NCBI GenBank assembly: GCA_947453145.1
Contig: CANGFA010000020.1
Coordinates: 1-42,390, forward strand
DNA length: 42,390 bases
Source of the DNA: Bacteroidota bacterium
Lineage (GTDB): Bacteria > Bacteroidota > Bacteroidia > Chitinophagales > Chitinophagaceae
Direction: 5' to 3'
The notes under the pieces were generated by a model. The model worked only from the letters and a program-made list of their open reading frames with translations, ran no database searches and was not told the origin of the DNA. Positions 26,274-34,163 of the stretch are shown here, in pieces (within the stretch, counting starts at the first letter, position 1; each line of letters starts with the position of its first letter). The position numbers were made by a program, and so were the translations under genes.

Positions 26274-28292
26274 ATGAAAAAAGTGAAAGGCTTCACACAT
26301 CTCATTTTCTTTGCGCTTTATTTAGCTGTGCATTTTTTACCAGAGCTAGGTGGTGCCGATCCCATGGGATTTCAATGGATGTATGTAAGCATTATAGATC
26401 TTTTGATTGCGGGCTATTTGCTGTTTAATTATCCCCTTTACGAGGAAGCCATTAAGGGCATTTTCAAAAGTAAATTCGCAATGGTTTTTGGGATCTATGT
26501 TATGTGGGCCTTGGGTTCTTATTTTTATGCTATCAATCCTACGGAAGCCCTAGTTTGTTTAGCACGATTGGTAAGTACCTTTTTTATTTTCATGAATTTG
26601 TCTATTTTATTGTATAAAAAAGATGTTGTTTTATTGTTTAAGCAGCTTGCATTTTTGGTTGCTTTGTTTTCATTACTAGATTCCATTTCATTAACCATTG
26701 AATTCTTTTGGCAATTAGGAACTAAGCCGTTTGATAACATTGTATTAAGTTTAAGAGGGATCAGCTACGGCAATAAAAATATAAGAGCTGCAAGTGTACT
26801 TATCAATGTACCTTTTATATTATTTTACATTATTCAAAGTAAGAGATCCGGTAAAATATTCGGCGCCTTAACACTTTGTTTCACATTATTTTCATTATTT
26901 ATCTTAAATACCAGGTCCACTTTTGTCGGGTTAATATTAATATTTTCCATTTACGCTGCTGCCACCATTTTCATGCATTACAAAGAAAACAGAAAATGGA
27001 TTATGATTAAGTTGGCTTACTTTGTTGTGCCTATCTTATTTGCTTTTTTTGTTTCTAATTTCGTGATCAATCATGCACTTAATTTACAAAAGGGTGGAGG
27101 TGGCTACGGAACGGTAACAAAAAGGATAGGTGATATCACCATTGAAAAAGGAAGCGATCGTTTGGCTTTTTGGAAAACCGGAATAGATTACGCCAAACAT
27201 CATTTGTTAAAAGGTGCGGGATATGGCAACTGGAAAATAGCATCCTTGTATTACGAAAAAGGTCAAACCAATGACTTTGTAGTGCGCTATCATTTACACA
27301 ACGATTTTTTAGAAAACTTTGCCGAGCTAGGAATTATAGGTGGCCTGCTATTTTTAAGTATTTTTCTATTGGCATTTTTATTCACTTTAAAAGTAATGTT
27401 GAATAAAAAGTACGCAGTATTTCGGGTTCACGCCACCATCTCTTTTATGGCTATGACCTGTTATTTGGTGGACGCTACACTTAATTTTCCTGCAGAACGA
27501 ACGGTGATGCAGGTGATGTTTGCGATCACTACAGCCCTGTTAATTTCACCTAATTCGGTAATGAACAATGAAGCTCTAAGCCAAGTGACAGCAGAAAACC
27601 TACCTGAACATAAACCCCTTCAAAACAAGCTAGAAAAATGGGCCATTGTATTTTTAGTATTGTTATTACTAGGCTCCACAATTATTAATGCCTTAGGTTA
27701 TAAGTCTATGCGTTTTCAAAAGTATATGATGGGTGATCTTTCGGCCATACCTGTAATGTCTGTAGATCAAGTAAAAGGTTTGCCAAGCATACCTAATTTG
27801 TCTTTTAATACCATGCCGCTGCCTGCGTTATTGGCAAGGTATTATATCAAAAATAATAAGCTAGATGAAGCGTATAAATTATTAAATGCAGATAAAAATA
27901 ATAACCCTTATTTGCATTATAACGATTATGTTATGTCTCTTTATTATGGTGCAAAGGAAAATAAGGACAGTGCCTTTTATTTTGCAAAAGCTGCATTTTA
28001 TAACTGGCCAACTGCAAATGTTTATTATTATAATTTAATACCAGCGGCTATAAAAGTAAAGGACACTGCTGAAATTGCTAAGGCATTTAACAAGTATGTG
28101 CAAAATAGAAACGAACCCGGTGCTTGGGATGTTTATTTAAATGCAAGATTAGAACTAATGGGACGCAGCAATCGCTTTTCAATTAAGTTAGCAGATAGTG
28201 CTATAAAATTATTCCCAAACGATAGTGCAAGACTTACCAATTTGCGTAATAAGTTTAAGCCTAAACTTAGGGGTAAGAAGATAGTACGCTAA
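26274..28292 (+). CDS. O-antigen ligase / polymerase family membrane protein with C-terminal TPR-like region
   Basis: 672 residues. The first ~440 form about 10-12 membrane helices with the Wzy_C/WaaL signature in the large periplasmic loop and after it (GAGYGNW, then YHLHNDFLENFAELGIIGGL, the HN...E.G..G pattern). After a last helix near residue 465 comes a soluble region of ~190 residues with helix-turn-helix repeats (YYIKNNKLDEAYKLLNADKN and similar), probably TPR-like and periplasmic. It likely ligates or polymerises surface polysaccharide. No polysaccharide cluster is around it, so the substrate is open. A -7-like TTAAATTG lies 4 nt before the start. Confidence 0.88.
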   Translation: MKKVKGFTHLIFFALYLAVHFLPELGGADPMGFQWMYVSIIDLLIAGYLLFNYPLYEEAIKGIFKSKFAMVFGIYVMWALGSYFYAINPTEALVCLARLVSTFFIFMNLSILLYKKDVVLLFKQLAFLVALFSLLDSISLTIEFFWQLGTKPFDNIVLSLRGISYGNKNIRAASVLINVPFILFYIIQSKRSGKIFGALTLCFTLFSLFILNTRSTFVGLILIFSIYAAATIFMHYKENRKWIMIKLAYFVVPILFAFFVSNFVINHALNLQKGGGGYGTVTKRIGDITIEKGSDRLAFWKTGIDYAKHHLLKGAGYGNWKIASLYYEKGQTNDFVVRYHLHNDFLENFAELGIIGGLLFLSIFLLAFLFTLKVMLNKKYAVFRVHATISFMAMTCYLVDATLNFPAERTVMQVMFAITTALLISPNSVMNNEALSQVTAENLPEHKPLQNKLEKWAIVFLVLLLLGSTIINALGYKSMRFQKYMMGDLSAIPVMSVDQVKGLPSIPNLSFNTMPLPALLARYYIKNNKLDEAYKLLNADKNNNPYLHYNDYVMSLYYGAKENKDSAFYFAKAAFYNWPTANVYYYNLIPAAIKVKDTAEIAKAFNKYVQNRNEPGAWDVYLNARLELMGRSNRFSIKLADSAIKLFPNDSARLTNLRNKFKPKLRGKKIVR

Positions 28293-28315
28293 AATGACTT
28301 AGGTCATTTTTACAT
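28291..28315 (+). terminator. Possible terminator after the O-antigen ligase gene
   Basis: Arms AAAATGAC and GTCATTTT around TTAG, with one further T. It begins in the stop codon. AT-rich and without a long T run. Confidence 0.4.
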
Positions 28316-28353
28316 GATTAGAATGAGTGTAGCTTGTTTACAAATTCTAAATT

Positions 28354-29106
28354 ATGAAACGCTTATCAGAAAAAGTAGCTATTGTAACAGGTGCTGCAGG
28401 CGGAATGGGAGCCGCAGAATCCAAATTATTTGCAAAAGAAGGCGCTAAAGTGTTAGCGACCGATTCCAATGAAGAAAAATTAAAAAGTTGGGTGGTTGCC
28501 GCCAAAGCCGAGGGCTTAGAAATTGAGTACATGAAACACAATGTAACCAGTGAATCCGATTGGAGAAAAGTGGTAGACAAGGTGATCCAATTATATGGAC
28601 ATCTAGACATACTTGTAAATAATGCAGGGATTTATCCTGGATTTGTGGACTGCGAAAATACGAGCATTGAATTATGGGGGCAGGTTCTTTCCATAAATTT
28701 AACGGGCCCATTTATAGGATGTAAAACTTGTATACCCTACTTAAGAAAAGCAGGAGGTGGCTCCATTATAAATATTGCTTCCATTGCTGGGGTTGTTGGT
28801 GGAAATGGATCGGCCTATTCTTCTTCAAAAGGAGGGCTGGTAATGTTTAGTAAGGATTTGGCTGTTTCACTTGCAAAAGATAAAATTAGGGTAAACACTA
28901 TTTGTCCAGGTTGGGTATTAACACCCATGACAGCAACATTGATCAATACACCAGACATGGAAGATGTTATTAAACATTCTTCTGCTCAAGGACGCATGGC
29001 CGATCCAATGGAAATCGCAAGTGGCGCTTTATTTTTAGCATCAGAAGATTCTTCTTTTATGACAGGTGCCGAACTTGTAATGGATGGAGGATTAGTAGCG
29101 AGATAG
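28354..29106 (+). CDS. SDR family NAD(P)-dependent oxidoreductase
   Basis: 250-residue classical short-chain dehydrogenase/reductase. The cofactor-binding TGAAGGMGAAESKLF, the NNAGIYPG segment, the catalytic triad region with Ser in IINIASIAG and Tyr-x3-Lys in AYSSSKGG, and the C-terminal MTGAELVMDGGLVAR are all present. Asp in VLATDSN after the second strand suggests NAD(H) preference. It resembles glucose 1-dehydrogenase/FabG-like members, but the substrate cannot be read. It is a single gene, convergent with the membrane protein 8 nt away; a palindrome ATCTTAATTAAGAT sits between the stops. Confidence 0.93.
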   Translation: MKRLSEKVAIVTGAAGGMGAAESKLFAKEGAKVLATDSNEEKLKSWVVAAKAEGLEIEYMKHNVTSESDWRKVVDKVIQLYGHLDILVNNAGIYPGFVDCENTSIELWGQVLSINLTGPFIGCKTCIPYLRKAGGGSIINIASIAGVVGGNGSAYSSSKGGLVMFSKDLAVSLAKDKIRVNTICPGWVLTPMTATLINTPDMEDVIKHSSAQGRMADPMEIASGALFLASEDSSFMTGAELVMDGGLVAR

Positions 29107-29113
29107 CCTTATC

Positions 29114-29617
29114 TTAATTAAGATTTTTGGCTTCTATTATAAGTTTACGGTATCCTTTTATTTTTATCCAATACATGATAAATAAAACAAAAGAAGTGAT
29201 ACCTAAAATAAAAGTTATTAAAAACATAGTTATTCTTAATTTAACATTTGGCGTTCCTTCTCCACTAAATGCAAAATATTTGGAATATACATTTTGAAAA
29301 ATTTGAATAACGCCAATCACAAAAAGGGCTATACCCATTTTTAGTCCTGGTCTTTGCTCATCCACTTCTATATGTCTTTCTTCAAATTCTGCCGCTAAGG
29401 AATCCGCAATACTGGTTACTACTTTGTAGTACCAATAAGTAGAGAAGAGGGGTATAAATAAAAGCCACACTAAACCAGGATGCATTTTTCTGTTTTCTGG
29501 TTTTACTGCGCTCAATGTTTTTTGAAGTTCTAATAGATAAAAAATGTAAGGTGTAATTGCTATAAAGCAAACAATAAAAGTAATAAGTAGTAGTTCTTGG
29601 AATCCTATATCTCCCAT
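29114..29617 (-). CDS. Hypothetical four-helix membrane protein
   Basis: 167 residues with four hydrophobic segments: near residues 8-28, 45-65 (GLVWLLFIPLFSTYWYYKVV), 90-110 and 130-150. Between helices 1 and 2 is a conserved-looking PENRKMHPG turn, and between 2 and 3 an acidic loop (AAEFEERHIEVDEQRPG). This pattern matches small membrane proteins commonly left unnamed in Bacteroidota; I do not assign a function. Divergent from the SOUL gene with 182 bp between them that hold only AT-rich sequence. Confidence 0.75.
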   Translation of the reverse strand: MGDIGFQELLLITFIVCFIAITPYIFYLLELQKTLSAVKPENRKMHPGLVWLLFIPLFSTYWYYKVVTSIADSLAAEFEERHIEVDEQRPGLKMGIALFVIGVIQIFQNVYSKYFAFSGEGTPNVKLRITMFLITFILGITSFVLFIMYWIKIKGYRKLIIEAKNLN

Positions 29618-29799
29618 AAAATGCTTGTTTATGAATATGTTTAATTAATTGTAATGTAGCCATTTGTTCTTAATTTTTCTTTTTTCAAACTATGATTATT
29701 AATATTTTTAAAAAATGGGTATTGAACTCCAAATTAGTATTAAAGGGTGCAAAGGACTAAACAAATAGGCTATAATGTTGTTATCTTATAAATGACTTT

Positions 29800-30393
29800 A
29801 TGAAAGCACTTACTATTAGCCTAATACTAATTGGCATATACCTTGTTTTTCAATCCTTTATAGCTGTAAATGCCCTTAAAACGGAAAAGCAAAAATTTAG
29901 GACCATTTTGAAAGAGGGTAATTTTGAGATCCGCTTTTATCCATCGGCAACCATGGCCACCATCTATTCAAATGCTACCGATTATAAGGGATTGGCGAAT
30001 AATGGGTTTAGAAAATTAGCTAGATATATATTTGGAGGGAATGAGCAAAAGCAATCTATTTCCATGACTGCCCCTGTAAGAATGAGCATGAATGAAAAAG
30101 GTTCTAGTATGAGTTTTGTGATGCCTGAAAAATTCGATAAAGGTGATTTGCCAACCCCAAATGATAAAACCATTGATATTCAAAAAAGTAAGCCAGTATA
30201 TGTTGCTTCTATAAGTTTTTCTGGGTATGCAACTGACGCAAAAATAAAGTCTAATAAAGAGCAGCTTGAGCAAATATTAAAAAACAAGCAAATTAAAATG
30301 ATAGGGGAGTATAGTTTTTTAGGTTACAATGCACCTTATCAATTTGTAGGTAGGACCAATGAAATAATCATCCCAATTGAATGGAAAGAATAG
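29800..30393 (+). CDS. SOUL family haem-binding protein
   Basis: 197 residues: an N-terminal hydrophobic segment (ALTISLILIGIYLVFQSFIA), either signal peptide or anchor, then a SOUL/HBP domain with EGNFEIRFYPSATMATIYSN, GFRKLARYIFGGNEQKQSIS, MTAPVRMSM and the C-terminal RTNEIIIPIEW. SOUL proteins bind haem or tetrapyrroles loosely; the cellular role in bacteria is not settled. An exported location is inferred. The last 13 nt overlap the TIGR03643 gene, so the two are translationally coupled. Confidence 0.92.
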   Translation: MKALTISLILIGIYLVFQSFIAVNALKTEKQKFRTILKEGNFEIRFYPSATMATIYSNATDYKGLANNGFRKLARYIFGGNEQKQSISMTAPVRMSMNEKGSSMSFVMPEKFDKGDLPTPNDKTIDIQKSKPVYVASISFSGYATDAKIKSNKEQLEQILKNKQIKMIGEYSFLGYNAPYQFVGRTNEIIIPIEWKE

Positions 30394-30650
30394 ATATTGA
30401 TAGAATTATAGAAATGGCATGGGAGGACAGAACCCCATTTGAAGCCATACAAATACAGTTTGGGTTTTCAGAAGCTGATACTATTAAACTTATGCGTAAG
30501 GAATTAAAACGAAATAGTTTTAATCTTTGGCGTAAAAGAGTTAATAGTGGAGTGAGTCAAAAGCATTTAGTAAAAAGAAGCGATGATATTAAAAGGTTTA
30601 AATGCAGTAGGCAAAAAACGATTGCTATGAATAAAATTAGCAAGCGCTAG
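30381..30650 (+). CDS. TIGR03643 (DUF2805) family small protein
   Basis: 89 residues matching the TIGR03643/DUF2805 pattern: IIEMAWEDRTPFEAIQIQFG, then SEADTIKLMRKELKRNSFNL and WRKRV. It is helical and basic, with a helix-turn-helix-like first half (EAIQIQFGFSEADTIKLMR) that could bind nucleic acid. Function unknown. It overlaps the SOUL gene by 13 nt. The nearby minus-strand DUF2256 gene encodes another small protein that I recall occurring near TIGR03643 genes in other genomes, often close to cryptochrome/photolyase genes; that association is from memory. Confidence 0.88.
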   Translation: MERIDIDRIIEMAWEDRTPFEAIQIQFGFSEADTIKLMRKELKRNSFNLWRKRVNSGVSQKHLVKRSDDIKRFKCSRQKTIAMNKISKR

Positions 30651-30723
30651 ATCGTATTATTTAATTATTTGATTTTTAAGGAGGTACTAAATTAGATGAG
30701 TCAAAAATATTTGTCAAATACAG

Positions 30724-30876
30724 CTAGTTTCCTTTTTTACAAGCATCGCTGCAATATTTTACTTCATCCCAACTACGTTCCCATTTTTTTCGCCATGTAA
30801 ATGGTCTGCCACAATGAAGGCAAATTTTGGAAGGCAGGTTCCCTTTTTTAACAATTTTATTTTTACTATTTTTCAT
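30724..30876 (-). CDS. DUF2256 small zinc-binding protein
   Basis: A 50-residue gene below common ORF length cut-offs. The translation carries the full DUF2256 signature: [20 protein letters not shown], then [16 protein letters not shown]. The cysteines C19, C22, C42 and C46 form a CxxC-x19-CxxxC zinc site. The run of Arg, Lys and Trp between the pairs suggests RNA or DNA contact. ATG at 30876, TAG at 30724-30726. It follows alkB by 24 nt on the same strand and is probably co-transcribed with it. Function of the family is unknown. Confidence 0.92.
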   Translation of the reverse strand: MKNSKNKIVKKGNLPSKICLHCGRPFTWRKKWERSWDEVKYCSDACKKGN

Positions 30877-30900
30877 TTACTGGTTCTTTTAAATACCAAC

Positions 30901-31494
30901 CTAAGCCATTTGCATTTGTCTAAAAGTAAGATTAATCCTTGGAGCCGTTACTTTTTTGGTTTTTGGTAAAGCGTGGAGCCAATGTTTTTGAATCTCTCCT
31001 TTCATGTCAAGAATGGAACCATTTCCCAATACCAAGGATACGGTTTCCTTTGTGGTTTTGTGTTTAAATGAAAAATTCCTTTCAGCACCTAGGCTTAAAG
31101 AGGCTATAGAGCTATTGGGAACAATTTCTTTTTCATCATCACTATGCCAACCCATTCCTTCCTCTCCATTATGATAAAGGTTTAACAAGCAGGCGTTGTA
31201 GAAAGAACCGGTGATTGCTGCTACTCTATTTTTAATTCTTAATAAAGCGGGTGTCCATTCTATACCCTGTTTTGTCTTATTGGAATAGGTATAGCTCATT
31301 TTGGGGTCGCTATAAAAAGCTACTTTTCTTTTTGTTGTAATTTCTTTACCAAACATGATAATCCTTTCTTGCTCCCACGCAAGATTGTTGAATAATTCAT
31401 CAAAATAATAAGCTATTTCCTCATCAGAAATTGCATTGCTATGGTAGCATGCAATGCCATCCTGGTTTATGATATTTGGAATATTATGAATCAT
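30901..31494 (-). CDS. alkB: AlkB-family 2-oxoglutarate/Fe(II) dioxygenase
   Basis: 197-residue oxygenase that removes alkyl groups from DNA or RNA bases by oxidation. The iron ligands are visible as H117-x-D119 in GMGWHSDDEKE and H174 in HWLHALP. The 2-oxoglutarate arginines are R186 and R192 in PRINLTFR, and LGAERNFSFKHK is the substrate-side strand. The length and ASLSLGAERNF resemble the short ALKBH2/3-like bacterial group. The frame opens at a TTG five codons earlier; the ATG at 31494 is preferred. Upstream it shares a 100-bp divergent promoter region with the DUF3050 gene. Confidence 0.94.
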   Translation of the reverse strand: MIHNIPNIINQDGIACYHSNAISDEEIAYYFDELFNNLAWEQERIIMFGKEITTKRKVAFYSDPKMSYTYSNKTKQGIEWTPALLRIKNRVAAITGSFYNACLLNLYHNGEEGMGWHSDDEKEIVPNSSIASLSLGAERNFSFKHKTTKETVSLVLGNGSILDMKGEIQKHWLHALPKTKKVTAPRINLTFRQMQMA

Positions 31495-31512
31495 TTTTAT
31501 TAAAAGCAATTA

Positions 31513-31585
31513 AGTCAAAATATTAATTAGTTCCTTTGCAAAAATATAACAAAATACAGTGTTTAATTGTTGTTGTATTTTGACT
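31513..31585. promoter_or_regulatory. Inverted pair of TATTTTGACT in the alkB / DUF3050 divergent promoter
   Basis: A 10-bp sequence appears as AGTCAAAATA at 31513-31522 and TATTTTGACT at 31576-31585, symmetric within the 102-bp gap. Each copy faces outward towards its gene (19 nt before alkB, 11 nt before DUF3050). A candidate common regulator site or promoter core. Confidence 0.4.
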
Positions 31586-31596
31586 AAATATTTACT

Positions 31597-32352
31597 ATGA
31601 ATAAGCATACCACGCAATTACAGGAAAAAATAAATAAGGCTAGAACCCATTTATTAGCACATCCAGTTTATGCTCAAATTAATGATATTGAGGGCCTCAA
31701 AAAATTCACACAATTTCATGTATTTGCAGTTTGGGATTTCATGAGTTTATTAAAGTCACTTCAAATTGGACTTACCTGTGTATCCCTGCCTTGGGTGCCT
31801 GTTGGTTCAGCTAATACCAGATTCTTGATAAACGAAATTGTAGCTGGGGAAGAATCAGATGTAGATGAATTGGGAAACAGAATAAGTCATTTTGAATTGT
31901 ATTTGAAAGCGATGGAGCAAATGGGTGCTTCGGCTGAACTTATCAATGCATTAATGGCCGAAATTAAATTAGGAAAAAGCATTGCTCAAGCCATTGACGA
32001 TGCTAATTTACCTTCAAAAGTGAAACAATTTTTACACTTCACTTTTGATATTGCACAAAATGCACCTTTACATGTAAAAGCAGCGGTATTTACTTTTGGG
32101 AGAGAGGATTTAATACCGGATATGTTCACGCAAATTTTAAACGAGATATATACTACGCATCCGGAAAAAGTTTCCGTTTTTAAATATTATATCGAAAGGC
32201 ATATTGAAGTTGACGGGGGGCACCATAGTCAATTGGCTTTAGAAATGGTAGCTGAATTATGTGGCAATGCAGAAAAAAAATGGCAGGAAGCTACAGATGC
32301 TTCTATAAAATCCTTGGAAGTAAGAGCTGCTTTGTGGGATGCGATTGTTTAA
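31597..32352 (+). CDS. DUF3050 protein, predicted haem-oxygenase-like diiron oxidase
   Basis: 251 residues, all-helical, matching DUF3050 (KKFTQFHVFAVWDFMSLLKS, SLPWVPVG, NEIVAGEESDVDE). By eye it also carries the ligand pattern of haem-oxygenase-like diiron oxidases such as SznF and UndA: E80 or E85 in NEIVAGEE, H98 in ISHFELYL, E170 in FGREDLIPDMF, and H202-x3-D206-x2-H209 in RHIEVDGGHH. That is three carboxylates and three histidines in the expected order. Known for the fold: O2-dependent oxidation of small amines or acids. Inferred: this gene encodes such an oxygenase; substrate unknown. Divergent from alkB; its last 4 nt overlap the convergent SCO gene. Confidence 0.88.
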   Translation: MNKHTTQLQEKINKARTHLLAHPVYAQINDIEGLKKFTQFHVFAVWDFMSLLKSLQIGLTCVSLPWVPVGSANTRFLINEIVAGEESDVDELGNRISHFELYLKAMEQMGASAELINALMAEIKLGKSIAQAIDDANLPSKVKQFLHFTFDIAQNAPLHVKAAVFTFGREDLIPDMFTQILNEIYTTHPEKVSVFKYYIERHIEVDGGHHSQLALEMVAELCGNAEKKWQEATDASIKSLEVRAALWDAIV

Positions 32353-32999
32353 TCATCCTCCATTTCAAGCGTTTTAATATCTTCTATTAAATGTCGCATT
32401 TCTAAGCTAAGGGTGCCATTATAAATGCCTCTTATTCTTTTAGATTTGTCTACCAATATAACATGCTCGGTGTGTAAAAATTCGGTGCTATCCTTACTAA
32501 ATCCAATATTTTCCTCTGCAAAATAAGATTGTCTTGCTAGTTTATATATGCTTGCTTTGTCCCCCGTTAAAAAATGCCAGTTGGTATTGGAGATTCCATT
32601 TTTTTGTTTGTAATTTTTGAGTATGAAAGGTTTGTCTATCCACGGGGTAACAGAATAAGACAACATAACTACATTGGTATCATTCTTAAAACTTTCTCCG
32701 ACTATTTTAAAATTGCTAGTCATCACTGGGCAAATACTGCCACAGCTTGTGAAAATAAAATTGGCTATATGAATTTTGTTGTCAAAAATAGCTTGGGTAA
32801 GGGTAGCACTGTCTTCATTTAAAAATTGAAAGTGATCTATAAGGTGATTTATTTTTAAAGGAACTTCGGATTTATTTTTTATAAAAATAGGTTCAAAATC
32901 GGCTGTATTGTAATAGGGCAAAGGTATAGCCTCTTGCTTTTTTTGTTTACAAGCAAATACAAAAAAACTACTTACTATTAAAAATACTATCCGATACAT
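32349..32999 (-). CDS. SCO family copper chaperone-like lipoprotein
   Basis: 216 residues with a lipoprotein signal (SSFFVFAC, C17) and a thioredoxin-like SCO1/SenC domain. The copper-binding CxxxCP motif is FTSCGSICPVM (C86 and C90), and the third ligand is the histidine in FLHTEHVILVDKS. SCO proteins deliver copper to the CuA site of cytochrome c oxidase or act as thiol redox proteins; located at the periplasmic face. It is the last gene of a three-gene lipoprotein operon, overlapping the MORN-like gene by 32 nt, and its stop overlaps that of the convergent DUF3050 gene. Confidence 0.93.
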   Translation of the reverse strand: MYRIVFLIVSSFFVFACKQKKQEAIPLPYYNTADFEPIFIKNKSEVPLKINHLIDHFQFLNEDSATLTQAIFDNKIHIANFIFTSCGSICPVMTSNFKIVGESFKNDTNVVMLSYSVTPWIDKPFILKNYKQKNGISNTNWHFLTGDKASIYKLARQSYFAEENIGFSKDSTEFLHTEHVILVDKSKRIRGIYNGTLSLEMRHLIEDIKTLEMEDD

Positions 33000-33390
33000 T
33001 TTTACAATTTTTGGTTCCTAAAAGGCCATATCTTCTACCATTCAAAATAACATAGTTGGCTCTAATTTTTCCATTATCATACCAAAGCTTTTGCACGCCT
33101 TCTTCCTGACCATTTTTATAATGTCCTAAATGAAATAATTTACCAGTATAGTCCCATTCTTTTAATTCCCCTTCATAGGTATCGTTCACAGCAAAAAATT
33201 CGAATCTTTTATTGCCATTGTCCCAAAACGCAATTTGTTTGCCGTTTTTCATATCATTTCTAAATTCTCTATACTCCATTAACTGCTTATTGGGGTAATA
33301 TTTTTTGGAGATGATAAGTTCCCCGTTTGCTTGACTGTTTTTACAAGCAAAAAAAACGGATGCCAGTATTAAGAAAAACAAAAAACGCAT
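32968..33390 (-). CDS. MORN-repeat-like (YwqK-type) lipoprotein
   Basis: 140 residues with a lipoprotein-type signal (ASVFFAC, C16) followed by repeats of the MORN-variant/YwqK type: YPNKQLMEYREFRNDMKNGK, WDNGNKRFEFFAVNDTYEGE, WDYTGKLFHLGHYKNGQEEG and LWYDNGKIRANYVILNGRRY. These short beta-hairpin repeats of about 20-23 residues are common in Bacteroidota surface or periplasmic proteins and have no agreed function. Its start overlaps the end of the YHYH gene by 1 nt and its end overlaps SCO by 32 nt, so the three are tightly coupled. Confidence 0.88.
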   Translation of the reverse strand: MRFLFFLILASVFFACKNSQANGELIISKKYYPNKQLMEYREFRNDMKNGKQIAFWDNGNKRFEFFAVNDTYEGELKEWDYTGKLFHLGHYKNGQEEGVQKLWYDNGKIRANYVILNGRRYGLLGTKNCKNVSDSIFNSK

Positions 33391-34163
33391 TATTGTGTGA
33401 TGGTTCCTGGAGTACCGTAAAACCCACTACCATTTAGGTAGGGCGATTCATTAGTGAAATGATAATGATAAATGCCATTGGGATAGTCCACTGTTTTATG
33501 TGTATGGCCATGGTAATCGTCCATCATGGAATTGGTAACTAAAGTGCCGTCTTCCTCCTGAGGTCCATATACTGGGAAACCATCTAACAAAAATCCCATT
33601 AGTCCCGATTTAGTAGATTTTACAGTTGTTAAATAAATGGGCTCCACATGATAATGATACATACCCGATTGTTGTGGGTGACCATAATATTTATCAAAAC
33701 TTACAATTTCTCCAGACAAGGGTTGGTTAGGTCCTGCATATTGATTAAAAAATACCACACCATTTAAAGAAACACCAATAGGACCCAATGGGGTAGCAGC
33801 GTGAGCCGTATTTAATTTGGGATTTACTGGTATTTTAATTGTTGCAGCTTGTTCTAAAATAGAGTTTGGATTTTTATTAAAAGTGTACCCCCCAAAAGTA
33901 GTACCAGTATAAGCTTCATACAAAGCATTGGAGGTAGGGTAATAAGTGCTTTTGTGGTCAGGTAAATTTTTTGTCTTTATAGTTATATAGGTACCATCAT
34001 TAGTAATGCTAGTAGCACCATAAATTTTTGAGTACACTGCAGGTACTGCAACGGTAGTGGATGAATTGTTATTGTTAGTTGAAGTGATGGTGGAATCACT
34101 TTTATTACAACTAATTAGGGATGTTGCAAGTGCTAGAAATACAATTGTTTTGGGGGTTTTCAT
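33390..34163 (-). CDS. YHYH-domain lipoprotein
   Basis: 257 residues with a lipoprotein signal (LATSLISC, C19), a Ser/Thr/Asn linker, then a YHYH domain. The naming motif occurs twice as YHYHVEP and GIYHYHFTNE, with a third histidine cluster YHGHTHKTVD between. The domain's function is unknown; clustered His and Tyr suggest metal binding. DGFPVYGPQEEDG is the usual conserved segment. First gene of the YHYH-MORN-SCO operon. With a copper-handling SCO partner, a periplasmic copper role is a reasonable but untested guess. Divergent from the rhodopsin gene. Confidence 0.92.
   Translation of the reverse strand: MKTPKTIVFLALATSLISCNKSDSTITSTNNNNSSTTVAVPAVYSKIYGATSITNDGTYITIKTKNLPDHKSTYYPTSNALYEAYTGTTFGGYTFNKNPNSILEQAATIKIPVNPKLNTAHAATPLGPIGVSLNGVVFFNQYAGPNQPLSGEIVSFDKYYGHPQQSGMYHYHVEPIYLTTVKSTKSGLMGFLLDGFPVYGPQEEDGTLVTNSMMDDYHGHTHKTVDYPNGIYHYHFTNESPYLNGSGFYGTPGTITQ

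Noticed and set aside
29111..29124. Palindrome ATCTTAATTAAGAT between convergent SDR and membrane protein genes as a terminator
   Set aside because: The stem would leave almost no loop and is wholly AT; it overlaps a stop codon, so it is probably chance.
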